DNA of 64,000 nucleotides from Microbacterium pygmaeum. GTDB taxonomy: Bacteria > Actinomycetota > Actinomycetes > Actinomycetales > Microbacteriaceae. Position numbers and translations under genes: made by a program. The notes under the pieces were generated by a model. That model did no database searches, was not told the origin of the DNA, and saw nothing but the letters and a program-made list of their open reading frames with translations. Shown here piece after piece: positions 26,080 to 34,421 of this stretch. The first letter of the stretch is position 1. Each line of letters opens with the position of its first letter. The stretch is from positions 2,790,001 to 2,854,000 of the forward strand of contig NZ_LT629692.1 of assembly GCF_900100885.1 (NCBI RefSeq). The letters run 5' to 3'.

Positions 26080-26700
26080 TCAGCGCGAGCGGCGCTCGGC
26101 GATCAGCCGCGGCAGGGCACGCCAGAGCTCGTCGGCCTGCCGGAGCGTGTCCTGCAGCGCGCCGCCGGTGTCGACGACGACATCGGCCAGCGCCAGACGA
26201 CGCTCGTCGGGAACCTGGGACGCGATCCGCGCGGCGGCGTCGTCATGGCTCAGGCCGCGCAGCGCGACGAGACGCTGCATCCGCACCTCTGCAGGCGCGT
26301 GCGCGACCACGATGAGCTCCCACGGGTCCGCGAGGCGCGCCTCTGCCAGCAGCGGAACGTCGTACACGACGATCGCATCGGGGTCGGCTCCGGCGGCCGC
26401 CTCGAACCGTCGCTTCGATTCTTCGCGGACGGCCGGATGCACGATCGCATTGAGGCGCTTCACTGCGTCGGCGTCGCCGAACACGCGTGACCCGAGACCG
26501 GCGCGATCCAGCGAGCCGTCCGCGAGGATGACGTCGCCCCCGAACTCCGCGGCGATCGCGGCGAGGACCGGCGAACCCGGACCCTGCACGTCGCGGACGA
26601 TCTGGTCGGCGTCGACGATCACGGCGCCGTGTTCGGCGAGGCGCCGGGCGATCGTGGACTTGCCGGACGCGATTCCTCCGGTGAGAGCGATCAGGGGCAT
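26080..26700 (-). CDS. coaE: Dephospho-CoA kinase
   Basis: Last step of coenzyme A synthesis: phosphorylates the ribose 3'-OH of dephospho-CoA. The 206-residue P-loop kinase opens MPLIALTGGIASGKST (Walker A at 8-15). It then shows VIVDADQIVRDVQ, HPAVR and a VYDVPLLAEARL lid region, all family hallmarks. The start ATG 26700 is fixed by this N-terminus; the frame continues 17 codons upstream without support. It is divergent from the two-component regulator, with a 350-bp gap between them. Confidence 0.95.
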   Translation of the reverse strand: MPLIALTGGIASGKSTIARRLAEHGAVIVDADQIVRDVQGPGSPVLAAIAAEFGGDVILADGSLDRAGLGSRVFGDADAVKRLNAIVHPAVREESKRRFEAAAGADPDAIVVYDVPLLAEARLADPWELIVVAHAPAEVRMQRLVALRGLSHDDAAARIASQVPDERRLALADVVVDTGGALQDTLRQADELWRALPRLIAERRSR

Positions 26701-26763
26701 ACACCGAGGATGCCAGAGCCGGGTCCTCTCGTCGTCACGATCGGGGGTCATTCCGGCTGAGAA

Positions 26764-26781
26764 CCTGAGGTCATCCTGAGG
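26764..26781 (+). promoter_or_regulatory. Direct repeats CCTGAGG upstream of a response regulator
   Basis: CCTGAGG at 26764-26770 and again at 26775-26781, an 11-bp period, with a third CTGAG at 26757-26761. Eleven-bp tandem half-sites are the usual target layout of OmpR/PhoB regulators, and such a regulator is encoded 270 bp downstream. Confidence 0.4.
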
Positions 26782-26812
26782 ATCCTTTGCGGATCGCTTG
26801 CGGGTGCCCGGG

Positions 26813-26818
26813 TAGCGT
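26813..26818 (+). promoter_or_regulatory. Candidate -10 of the leader ORF / response regulator transcript
   Basis: TAGCGT, the commonest -10 form in this window, about 55 nt before the leader ORF ATG. No clear -35. Confidence 0.35.
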
Positions 26819-26873
26819 CGGATTCACCCGAAAGGGAGTGAGACCACTCGGGCGGCACCTGGGGAGGACTGCG

Positions 26874-27056
26874 ATGGTGGGTGGACGCGAATACTCGTCG
26901 TCCATCGGTCACGTCGCCTGCCGCCGGTGGCATCGCGTGGATCCGCGCGGTGCCGAGGCTCGCTCCCGGACCGGCGAGGTGACGAGCGTGGGGGCGCTCG
27001 TCACCTCGGCACCACCTCCGCGCTCGCGCGCGCTGCCCCCGGCCGGTCCTCGGTGA
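26874..27056 (+). CDS. 60-codon leader ORF coupled to the response regulator
   Basis: ATG 26874 follows a strong GGGGAGG ribosome site by 6 nt. The frame runs 60 codons (MVGGREYSSSIGHVACRRWH... ending ALPPAGPR). Its TGA (27054-27056) overlaps the GTG of the response regulator (27053-27055) as GTGA. The peptide is basic and Pro/Ala-rich at the end, matches no family I know and has no signal or membrane segment. Codon use is less biased than in neighbouring genes. Its second half contains a 14-bp hairpin. It may act mainly as a translational coupler or attenuator rather than as a protein. Confidence 0.5.
   Translation: MVGGREYSSSIGHVACRRWHRVDPRGAEARSRTGEVTSVGALVTSAPPPRSRALPPAGPR
26975..27008 (+). 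repeat. 14-bp perfect hairpin inside the leader ORF
   Basis: CGAGGTGACGAGCG (26975-26988) and CGCTCGTCACCTCG (26995-27008) with loop TGGGGG. It lies 45-78 nt before the response-regulator GTG. There is no U-tract, so it is either an RNA structure governing translation or an operator-like palindrome rather than a simple terminator. Confidence 0.65.
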
Positions 27057-27904
27057 CAGACCCCGATCTCCCGAACCCCGACTCGTTGTGGGATATCCTG
27101 ACCGACGTCCAGGCGGCGGCGAGCGTCGAGCCCGGCGCGGAGGGTGAATCGGTGGAAGAGGAGCGCGTCGCGGTCGTCATCGAAGACGAGGCGGACATCC
27201 GTTCGCTGCTGTCCGCCGTGCTCGCCCAGGCCGGCTTCACCGTCCACGGGGCGGGTACCGGCGAAGACGGCCTGGAACTGGTGCGCGAGCATCAGCCGCT
27301 GGTCACCACACTCGACGTGAACATGCCCGGCATGGACGGTTTCGAGACCGCCAAGCGGATCCGCACGGTCAGCACGACCTACATCATCATGCTCAGCGCC
27401 CGCACCGAGGAGATCGACGCCCTGCAGGGACTGGAGTCGGGTGCCGACGACTACGTCGCCAAACCATTCCGCCCCAGGGAGCTGCGCGCACGCATCGACG
27501 CGATGCTGCGGCGACCGCGGCACCACATCGACGCCGCTCCGGTACGCGACGAGCCCGACGGGACTCCTGCTGATGCTGAGGTCTGGCTCGCCCACCAGGG
27601 CGTGCGGCTCAATCCCGAGATGCGGATGGTCACCGTCGACGGCGCCGATCTCGAGCTCACGCGGAGCGAGTTCGACATCCTGGCCGACCTGCTCCGGTCG
27701 GGCCGACGTGTGCGGGCGAAGTCGGATCTGGCCATGATGCTGCGCGGCGAGGTGTATACCGGGACGGAGTACGTCAGCGACAGCGATGCCCGTGCGATCG
27801 AGGTGCACGTCGCGAACCTGCGTCGCAAGCTCGGCGAGTCGCCCACCAGCCCGCGCTGGATCGAGACCGTACGCGGGGTCGGCTACCGTCTGACGGCGGC
27901 CTGA
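27053..27904 (+). CDS. OmpR/PhoB-type response regulator
   Basis: 283-residue DNA-binding regulator. The receiver domain (about 39-150) has the acidic pocket VVIEDEAD, phospho-acceptor D88 in TLDVNMPGMDG, Ser/Thr switch MLSA and K137 in VAKPF. The C-terminal winged helix (about 175-280) has LTRSEFDILADLLRSGRRV and VHVANLRRKLGE..WIETVRGVGYRL. The start GTG 27053 is supported by overlap with the leader ORF stop and by G/C-rich third positions through the N-terminal tail. GTG 27152, with a better GGAGG site, would remove 33 residues. The likely partner kinase is the convergent gene pair ending 12 nt away. Confidence 0.9.
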   Translation: MTDPDLPNPDSLWDILTDVQAAASVEPGAEGESVEEERVAVVIEDEADIRSLLSAVLAQAGFTVHGAGTGEDGLELVREHQPLVTTLDVNMPGMDGFETAKRIRTVSTTYIIMLSARTEEIDALQGLESGADDYVAKPFRPRELRARIDAMLRRPRHHIDAAPVRDEPDGTPADAEVWLAHQGVRLNPEMRMVTVDGADLELTRSEFDILADLLRSGRRVRAKSDLAMMLRGEVYTGTEYVSDSDARAIEVHVANLRRKLGESPTSPRWIETVRGVGYRLTAA

Positions 27905-27916
27905 GATCGGATGCCG

Positions 27917-29083
27917 CTAGTCGGCACCGCCGATCAGCACCGAGCTCTCGATGCTGACGGCCGCCCGCATAGCGGCATCCCGAGCCACGCGCGAGAGCCT
28001 CGACGCCTCGTAGCCGGTCACGTCACTGAGCGCGACGCCGATCCCGAGGACCGGGATCACGCCGCCGTCCACGAGACCGAGGTCATCGAACAGTCCGCGG
28101 TAGATGACCGCGGCCTGGCGCCGCGCCTCGCTGGCCGACGTGGTCAATGTGGCCAGGAGCAGGCCGGTCGGCCCGTCCTCCGCGATGAACGCGTTGGACG
28201 GCGCGTGGAGGCGGACTCCGGTGCGCCAGGTGTCGGAGATATCACGGGCGACGTCGCTGCCGAACGCGCCGGAGATCTGGTCGAGGTCGTCGATCCGCAC
28301 GGCCGTCACCGCGACGAGCTCCGAGCGGCGCTCGGCACGCCCGCACAGCGCGGTGAGCGCTGCGTCGAAGCTGCCACGCTCCAGGAACCCCTCCGGCTCC
28401 GGCCCGAAGCCGGGCGTGCGCAGATATCCGCGGACGGGCGTCCGCGTTGCCCGCAGCACCGAGGTGGCCACGACCGCCACGATCGTCAGGATCACCGTCA
28501 GAAAGCTCGTCGGGATCGTGCCCACCAGCGCCCCGAACACCTCACTGTCGGCTCCGGCGGCCAGGAAGATCGCCGTGCGGACCACGAAGAAGACGGACTC
28601 GAGGGCGAGCACTCCCCCGAGGACCCAGGCTGTGCCGGAGATGCGCATCGATCCGCGCATGCACTCGAATGCGCCGGCGCCGGAGAAGGCGACGAGCGGG
28701 ACGAACATCCACAGTGCGCCCGCCCAATCACCGCCATCGGCTCCGGCGCCCCAAACGGCCCCGAAGGCCGCCAGCGCCGCGGCGGCGACCAACACCGATG
28801 ACCAGAGCATGCGACGGCCGTTGAACCGACGGCATCCGAGCCACATGCAGCCGGTGCCCGCCACGAAGGTGGCGTTGCCGATCGCGATCGGCCACCATGC
28901 ATCGGGGTACTGCGCCCACACCACGTAGGCGAGTGTCGTGAGCATCGCGGCGAGGAAGCCCAGTGACCAGACGCGTCCGGCGCCTTCGTCGCGGCGCAGC
29001 AGCGTCTCGGTGATAAACAGGATGCCGCTCACATTGACCACCAGCGCGGTGATCGCCTGCACGCTCAGGACATCGAGGATCAT
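27917..29083 (-). CDS. Multi-pass membrane protein with a degenerate GGDEF-like domain
   Basis: 388 residues: about six or seven transmembrane helices in the first 190 residues (MILDVLSVQAITALVV... to FLTVILTIVAVVA). A cytoplasmic domain follows (about 225-385) that resembles a diguanylate-cyclase fold (VAVTAVRIDDLDQISGAFG, TGLLLATLTT). No GG[D/E]EF active-site motif is visible, so it is probably not catalytic. Its ATG overlaps the upstream kinase TGA (ATGA), so it is translated with that kinase and may be a sensory or modulatory partner. The GGDEF-like reading is an inference from pattern only. Confidence 0.7.
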   Translation of the reverse strand: MILDVLSVQAITALVVNVSGILFITETLLRRDEGAGRVWSLGFLAAMLTTLAYVVWAQYPDAWWPIAIGNATFVAGTGCMWLGCRRFNGRRMLWSSVLVAAAALAAFGAVWGAGADGGDWAGALWMFVPLVAFSGAGAFECMRGSMRISGTAWVLGGVLALESVFFVVRTAIFLAAGADSEVFGALVGTIPTSFLTVILTIVAVVATSVLRATRTPVRGYLRTPGFGPEPEGFLERGSFDAALTALCGRAERRSELVAVTAVRIDDLDQISGAFGSDVARDISDTWRTGVRLHAPSNAFIAEDGPTGLLLATLTTSASEARRQAAVIYRGLFDDLGLVDGGVIPVLGIGVALSDVTGYEASRLSRVARDAAMRAAVSIESSVLIGGAD

Positions 29084-30741
29084 GACGGCGGCCTTCCGGT
29101 CGAGGTCGTGGGGAGTTTGACGGTGAACGTCGATCCGATCCCCGGCGAGCTGTCCACGGTGATCTCCCCGCCGTGAGCGCGGACGATGTCGCGACTGATC
29201 GCGAGGCCGAGGCCGGTTCCGGCCCGGCGCGCGGGGTTCGCGCGGTAGAAGCGCTGGAACAGCCCGGCGAGCTCGTCGTCGTTCATCCCGACGCCCGTGT
29301 CGCGCACCACGATCCAGCTCGAGAGGCCATCGGTGCGCGATTCCAAGAACACCGTGCCGCCGTCCCGGTTGTAGGCGACCGCGTTGGAGGCCAGGTTGTC
29401 CACGACCTGACGAAGACGCAGCGCGTCCGCCCACACGGGCGCAGATTGAAGCGCCGACGTGTCGACGGAGATCGCCCGCGCTGCCGCTCGAGGGGCCAGC
29501 GCCTCCGCGGCGGCCAGGACCACATCGCGCGCGTCCAGGATCCCCGGCTCCAGCGACGCCTGCACGACGGAGGCCGCACTGGATGCGGCGAGGATGTCGC
29601 CGACGATCGCCAGCAGCCGCTCGGCGTTGCGCTCGGCGATGTCGAGATTGGCGCGGACCTGCTCGGTCGTCTCCGGGTCCTCGATCGCGAGATCAAGATA
29701 GCCGAGGATGGAGGTCAGGGGCGTGCGCAGCTCGTGCGTGACCGAGGCCACGAGCTCGTCGCGGGCGCGGAGCGCGCTCAGCTCCGCCGTCACGTCGCGG
29801 GAGACCAGCACCGCCCCCGCGTCCGTGCCCGAGGGATCGGTCAGCCGGCGCACAGTGACGCTGAGTGCCTGACGCGGTCCCGGTTCCGCACCGAACCAGA
29901 CGACCTGCCCCTCGAAGGCCTCGCCGCGCAGCGCGCGCTGGAGCGGCAGCTCGTCATCGGGAAGCGGGGTGACGCCGTCGTCCCGGAAGGCGGTGGTCTC
30001 GGCATCCGCGTCCTCGGCGCTCCGCCGCGCACGCTGCAGCCGACCGTGCGCATCGTTGGTGACCGCGATGTCTCCGTCCGCAGCGATGCGGATCACGCCG
30101 AAGTCCACCGCGTCCAGCACTTCGGTGACCTCCTGCTCCTGCCGGCGAGTGCGCTCGATGACCCGGCGCAGCAGAAACGCCTGCTTGCCGAGCAGGGTGC
30201 GCTGGGCGGCGGCACGGCCGGCGCTCAGATAGCTCGTGACGCCGACCGCGATCAGCACGACCGTCAGGAGCAGCATCCCGTCGGTGAACTGCTGCGCGGT
30301 GAGGAGATCGACGCCGACGACCACGACGACGGCCGACAAGCCCAGCATCCCGAACCCCGCCGCCAGCCACATCGTCGGGAAGATCCACAGTAGCCCCACC
30401 GCGCCGCCGGGCGTTGCGAGGCGCATCACGCCGATCGCCAGCATGTCCAGCAGCGGTATGAGGGCCAGCCAGCCCACCGCGAGGCGGTTCCACGGGATGA
30501 CGAAGGTGGCCCCGGTGATGAGGAAGATGAGCACCACTCCGGCAAGGAACAGCAGCACGTCACCGGAGAAGGGTCCGACGCCGACCAGGATGAAGAGGAC
30601 GAAGACAACGGCGCACAGGAGCACCTGGTTGAGGATCGCGGCGCGCTCGCGCGTGCGGTCGCCGCGGCGCTCCAGCGCCCATGGCGCGCTCGCCCGCGGC
30701 GCGCGAGCCGATTCTGCCGCGCGCGCGTCAGGGACTGCCAT
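29080..30741 (-). CDS. Membrane sensor histidine kinase (HisKA type) with PAS-like domain
   Basis: 553 residues. Several hydrophobic helices (about 36-172) are followed by a coiled-coil linker, a PAS-like region (about 203-318), and HisKA with H336 in ASVTHELRTPL. The HATPase has N-box NLASNAVAYNRD, DTGVGM and GTGLGLAISRDIV. It would autophosphorylate at H336 and pass phosphate to an OmpR-type regulator, probably the convergent one at 27053. The start ATG 30741 is leaderless (TAGCGT, 6 nt). It is the first of a two-gene unit with the GGDEF-like membrane protein. Confidence 0.93.
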   Translation of the reverse strand: MAVPDARAAESARAPRASAPWALERRGDRTRERAAILNQVLLCAVVFVLFILVGVGPFSGDVLLFLAGVVLIFLITGATFVIPWNRLAVGWLALIPLLDMLAIGVMRLATPGGAVGLLWIFPTMWLAAGFGMLGLSAVVVVVGVDLLTAQQFTDGMLLLTVVLIAVGVTSYLSAGRAAAQRTLLGKQAFLLRRVIERTRRQEQEVTEVLDAVDFGVIRIAADGDIAVTNDAHGRLQRARRSAEDADAETTAFRDDGVTPLPDDELPLQRALRGEAFEGQVVWFGAEPGPRQALSVTVRRLTDPSGTDAGAVLVSRDVTAELSALRARDELVASVTHELRTPLTSILGYLDLAIEDPETTEQVRANLDIAERNAERLLAIVGDILAASSAASVVQASLEPGILDARDVVLAAAEALAPRAAARAISVDTSALQSAPVWADALRLRQVVDNLASNAVAYNRDGGTVFLESRTDGLSSWIVVRDTGVGMNDDELAGLFQRFYRANPARRAGTGLGLAISRDIVRAHGGEITVDSSPGIGSTFTVKLPTTSTGRPPS

Positions 30742-30747
30742 ACCGTG

Positions 30748-30753
30748 ACGCTA
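30748..30753 (-). promoter_or_regulatory. Leaderless -10 box of the sensor kinase
   Basis: Minus-strand TAGCGT, 6 nt before ATG 30741. Confidence 0.5.
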
Positions 30754-30785
30754 ACGGATGCCGGAGGCCGACGCGCGGCCCCGCT

Positions 30786-30844
30786 CCGAGCATCGCTCGG
30801 AACGCGAAGCGAACGGGCCGCCACCCGGAGGTGACGGCCCGTTC
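30786..30844 (-). terminator. Tandem hairpin terminator of rpsA
   Basis: Starting 20 nt past the rpsA stop: a 15-bp stem with one mismatch (30811-30844, 4-nt loop), then a second small hairpin CCGAGC/GCTCGG (30786-30800). No long U-tract. It separates rpsA from the downstream sensor kinase. Confidence 0.65.
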
Positions 30845-30864
30845 GACGGTTTCAGATCTTCAGA

Positions 30865-32319
30865 TCAGCGACCCGACAGCTTCTCGCGAAGCGCGGCGAG
30901 CGCCTCGTCGTCGGCGAGGGTGCCGATCGAGCTGTTGTCCGAGGTGAACGAGCTCGAAGCCGAGCTCGTCTCGGTCGGTGCGTTCGCCTCGGCCTCGAGG
31001 GCCTTGGCGACGGCAGCCTTGTGCTGCTCCCAGCGAGCCTGAGCAGCGGCGTACTCCTGCTCCCACGCTTCGCGCTGAGCATCCGAGCCCTCGGTCCACG
31101 CCTGCGTCTCGACGTCGAAGCCCTCGGGGTACTTGTACTCGCCGTTCTCGTCGTACTCCGTGACCATGCCGTACAGCGCCGGGTCGAACTCGGTGCCGTT
31201 GGGGTCGACCGACTCGTTGGCCTGCTTGAGCGACAGCGAGATGCGACGACGCTCCAGGTCGATGTCGATGACCTTGACGAACACTTCTTCGCCGACCGAG
31301 ACGACCTGCTCGGCGAGCTCGACGTGCTTGCCGGAGAGCTCCGAGATGTGCACGAGGCCCTCGATGCCGTCCGCGACGCGCACGAACGCGCCGAACGGGA
31401 CGAGCTTGGTGACCTTACCCGGGGTGACCTGGCCGATGGCGTGGGTCCGGGCGAAGACCTGCCACGGGTCCTCCTGCGTCGCCTTGAGCGAGAGCGAGAC
31501 GCGCTCGCGGTCGAGGTCGACCTCGAGGATCTCGACGGTGACCTCCTGGCCGACCTCCACGACCTCGGACGCGTGCTCGATGTGCTTCCAGGATAGCTCG
31601 GAGACGTGCACGAGGCCGTCCACGCCGCCCAGGTCCACGAACGCACCGAAGTTGACGATCGAGGAGACCGTTCCCTTGCGGACCTGACCCTTGTGCAGGT
31701 TGTTCAGGAACGTGGTGCGCGACTCGGACTGCGTCTGCTCTAGCAGTGCGCGGCGCGAGAGCACGACGTTGTTGCGGTTCTTGTCCAGCTCGAGGATCTT
31801 CGCCTCGATCTCCTGGCCGAGGTACGGGGTCAGGTCGCGGACGCGACGCAGTTCGATCAGCGACGCGGGCAGGAAGCCGCGCAGGCCGATGTCGACGATG
31901 AGTCCACCCTTGACGACCTCGATGACGGAGCCGGTGACGACGCCGTCGGTCTCCTTGATCTTCTCCACATCGCCCCAGGCGCGCTCGTACTGTGCGCGCT
32001 TCTTGGACAGGATGAGGCGACCTTCCTTGTCCTCCTTCTGGAGAACGAGGGCTTCGACCTCATCGCCGACCTTGACGACCTCATTGGGGTCGACGTCGTG
32101 CTTGATGGAGAGCTCGCGCGAGGGGATGACGCCCTCGGTCTTGTAGCCCACGTCGAGGAGCACCTCGTCGCGATCGATCTTCACGACGACACCCTCGATG
32201 AGGTCTCCGTCGTTGAAGGACTTGAGCGTCAGTTCGATCGCCGCAAGGATGTCTTCAGCAGATCCGATGTCGTTGATCGCGACCTGCTTGGTGGCCGGGG
32301 CGGCCGTTGCGATAGTCAT
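30865..32319 (-). CDS. rpsA: 30S ribosomal protein S1
   Basis: RNA-binding ribosomal protein, 484 residues, the usual actinobacterial length. Four S1 (OB-fold) repeats run from about residue 35 to 365, shown by recurring G.V..I...G..VD and VHVSELS / VHISELS motifs. An acidic, low-complexity tail follows. The start ATG 32319 gives MTIATAAPATKQVAIND; the frame is open further 5' but that stretch is untranslated leader with a poor codon pattern. It is divergent from the esterase gene across about 190 bp. Confidence 0.96.
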   Translation of the reverse strand: MTIATAAPATKQVAINDIGSAEDILAAIELTLKSFNDGDLIEGVVVKIDRDEVLLDVGYKTEGVIPSRELSIKHDVDPNEVVKVGDEVEALVLQKEDKEGRLILSKKRAQYERAWGDVEKIKETDGVVTGSVIEVVKGGLIVDIGLRGFLPASLIELRRVRDLTPYLGQEIEAKILELDKNRNNVVLSRRALLEQTQSESRTTFLNNLHKGQVRKGTVSSIVNFGAFVDLGGVDGLVHVSELSWKHIEHASEVVEVGQEVTVEILEVDLDRERVSLSLKATQEDPWQVFARTHAIGQVTPGKVTKLVPFGAFVRVADGIEGLVHISELSGKHVELAEQVVSVGEEVFVKVIDIDLERRRISLSLKQANESVDPNGTEFDPALYGMVTEYDENGEYKYPEGFDVETQAWTEGSDAQREAWEQEYAAAQARWEQHKAAVAKALEAEANAPTETSSASSSFTSDNSSIGTLADDEALAALREKLSGR

Positions 32320-32501
32320 GTAGTGGGTTGTCCTTGTTGGATTGGTGTCGGGCCAGGTCCGGCCGGCCGCACGAGGGCGAACGGATGCTCCGAACCGAAG
32401 CGGGTGGATTGATTGCGAGTCATGCGGGCATGGCTGTAGAGCCACACGAGTGACGTTCAAGGGTACCAGAACGCGCGGGGCGAGTGCATTATGCCCGGCC
32501 C

Positions 32502-32507
32502 TACGCT
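32502..32507 (+). promoter_or_regulatory. Leaderless -10 box of the esterase gene
   Basis: TACGCT, then GAGACC, then ATG 32514. Confidence 0.5.
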
Positions 32508-32513
32508 GAGACC

Positions 32514-34043
32514 ATGACCGAGGCCTCCCCCACCGCCCCGCTCGGCGCGGCGACGGTGCATGGAACATCGCTGGACGGTGTGGACGTGTTCCGCGGCATC
32601 CGCTACGCCGAGCCGCCCGTGGGCGAGCGTCGCTGGCGCGATCCGTTGCCGGCCGAAGACGGCGCCGGCCCGGTGGACGCCACGCGCTTCGGACCGGTGG
32701 CGCCGCAGCTGACCAACCCCGCGCTGAACCTCGGCCCCGACGCGGTTCAGGACGAGGACTGCCTGTTCCTGAACGTCTGGCGTCCCGCCGGCGTCGACGG
32801 GCAGCGCCCGGTCATGGTGTGGGTGCACGGGGGCGCGTACACGTTCGGCTCGTCGAGCCAGCCGATGTACGACGCCCGCCGGCTCGTGACCGACGGCGAT
32901 GTCGTCGTCGTCACGGTCAACTATCGGATCGGCGCGCTGGGCTTCCTCGACCTGTCGTCCTTCAGCACGCCGGAACGTCGGTTCGACGGCAACCTCGCGC
33001 TGAAGGACATCCTGCTGTCGCTGCGGTGGGTCCAGGCGCACATCGCCGGTTTCGGCGGCGATCCCGACCGGGTCACCGTGTTCGGCGAGTCTGCAGGGGG
33101 CGGGCTGGTGACGACGCTGCTGGCGACCCCGAGCGCGGACGGCCTGTTCTCCCGCGCGATCGCCGAATCCTCGCCGGCGACCAGCATGTACGGGACGGCG
33201 AGATCCCGGCAGGTCGCAGAGCAGTTCCTCCGCGAGGCGGGCACGGACGCGGCATCCGTCCGTGACCTATCCATCTCCGATATCGTCCGGGCCGGCATGG
33301 CCGTGTACTCCGCGGTCCCCACCGAGGCGCCGGGCACGCTCGCATTCGCCCCGATCGTCGACGGCGACCTGGTCCCCGAGGCGCCGGTCACCGTGCTGAA
33401 GTCGGGACGCGGTCTGCCGGTGCCGCTGATGATCGGCACGAACCGCGACGAGGCGTCGTTCTTCCGGTACATGAAGAGTCCGCTGATGCCCGTCACCCGG
33501 GCCGACATCGAGCGCATGTTCGCGGATATGCGCGCGGAGAATCCCGACGTGCAGCTGCCCGCCCGCGACGACGTGCTGGCCGGCTATGAGGGCGTGCGTC
33601 AGAGGCTGCTCGGCCTCGGCATCGCGCGCGACATCGCCTTCCGCCTCCCGTCGCTGTGGATCGCCGAGGGTCATTCCGCGGCGGCGCCGGTCTGGCTTTA
33701 CCGCTTCGACCACGCGACCCGCTCCCTCGATCTGATCGGGCTGGGCGCCACGCACGGCGCCGAGCTGCCCTACGTGTGGGGCAACTTCTCCACGGCACGC
33801 AAGGACCCGACGTTCTGGCTGGGCGGGCGGCGCACCGCGGAGCGGATCTCCGCGCGCGTGCGCACGCGATGGACGGCATTCGCGCACGGACGAGCACCTG
33901 ATGCCGCGGATGCACCGCCCTGGCCCCCCTACGAGCCGGCGGCGCGCGAGACCCTCGTCATCGAGACCGAGGATCGCGTCGCCGCGGACCTGGACGCGGC
34001 GCTGCGCGCCGGCTGGGGCGATGACGTGCTCGCGTTCCCCTGA
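32514..34043 (+). CDS. Type-B carboxylesterase
   Basis: Serine hydrolase of 509 residues, alpha/beta-hydrolase fold, cutting carboxylic esters; the natural substrate cannot be told from sequence. Features in order: FRGIRYAEPPVGERRW near residue 24, EDCLFLNVWRP, the oxyanion-hole HGGAY near residue 105 and nucleophile S193 in FGESAGG. The catalytic acid is expected in the TNRDEASFF region, and H414 is in THGAELPYVWG. No signal peptide. The start ATG 32514 is placed by its leaderless -10 box. The gene is convergent with the DksA-like gene. Confidence 0.93.
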   Translation: MTEASPTAPLGAATVHGTSLDGVDVFRGIRYAEPPVGERRWRDPLPAEDGAGPVDATRFGPVAPQLTNPALNLGPDAVQDEDCLFLNVWRPAGVDGQRPVMVWVHGGAYTFGSSSQPMYDARRLVTDGDVVVVTVNYRIGALGFLDLSSFSTPERRFDGNLALKDILLSLRWVQAHIAGFGGDPDRVTVFGESAGGGLVTTLLATPSADGLFSRAIAESSPATSMYGTARSRQVAEQFLREAGTDAASVRDLSISDIVRAGMAVYSAVPTEAPGTLAFAPIVDGDLVPEAPVTVLKSGRGLPVPLMIGTNRDEASFFRYMKSPLMPVTRADIERMFADMRAENPDVQLPARDDVLAGYEGVRQRLLGLGIARDIAFRLPSLWIAEGHSAAAPVWLYRFDHATRSLDLIGLGATHGAELPYVWGNFSTARKDPTFWLGGRRTAERISARVRTRWTAFAHGRAPDAADAPPWPPYEPAARETLVIETEDRVAADLDAALRAGWGDDVLAFP

Positions 34044-34076
34044 CGGACCGTGCTCCGGACGGAACGAGCCTGCGGC

Positions 34077-34421
34077 TCAGCGACCGCTCGCACACGGCAC
34101 GCAGAGCGTGGCGCCCGGCAGCAGCTCCAGCCGCGCGGGCGGAATCGGCCGACCGCACGACGCGCAGATCCCGTAGGTGCCCGCGGCCACTCTCTCCAGC
34201 GCCGTGCCCAGGCCCGCAAGCTCTCGCGCGACGTCGGCGCGCTGCCCCTCGACGCCGGACCACTCGGAGGACAGCGTCGACCCCTCCGGATCGTGCTCGT
34301 CGTCGGCCGTCGCGTCGCTGCGCGCGTTCCGGATCGCGGCGAGCTGCTCCTCGAGCGACCGCAGGCGGGCGTTCAGCTCCGCGGCGCGGAGGGTGATCCC
34401 GCGGGCGGGGTCGATGCTCAC
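34077..34421 (-). CDS. TraR/DksA-type zinc-finger protein
   Basis: 114 residues. A helical coiled-coil-like N-terminal half (RAAELNARLRSLEEQLAAI) is followed by a C4 zinc finger, CASCGRPIPPARLELLPGATLCVPC, which is diagnostic of the DksA/TraR finger. Such proteins bind the RNA polymerase secondary channel or, as in many actinobacteria, have unknown partners. The start GTG 34421 overlaps the upstream gene's TGA (GTGA). No acidic DxxDxA tip motif is evident, so a true DksA-like effect is uncertain. Confidence 0.85.
   Translation of the reverse strand: MSIDPARGITLRAAELNARLRSLEEQLAAIRNARSDATADDEHDPEGSTLSSEWSGVEGQRADVARELAGLGTALERVAAGTYGICASCGRPIPPARLELLPGATLCVPCASGR

Noticed and set aside
32320..32513. 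Possible riboswitch or r-protein leader upstream of rpsA
   Set aside because: No strong hairpin, antiterminator pair or conserved ligand motif could be seen in the gap.
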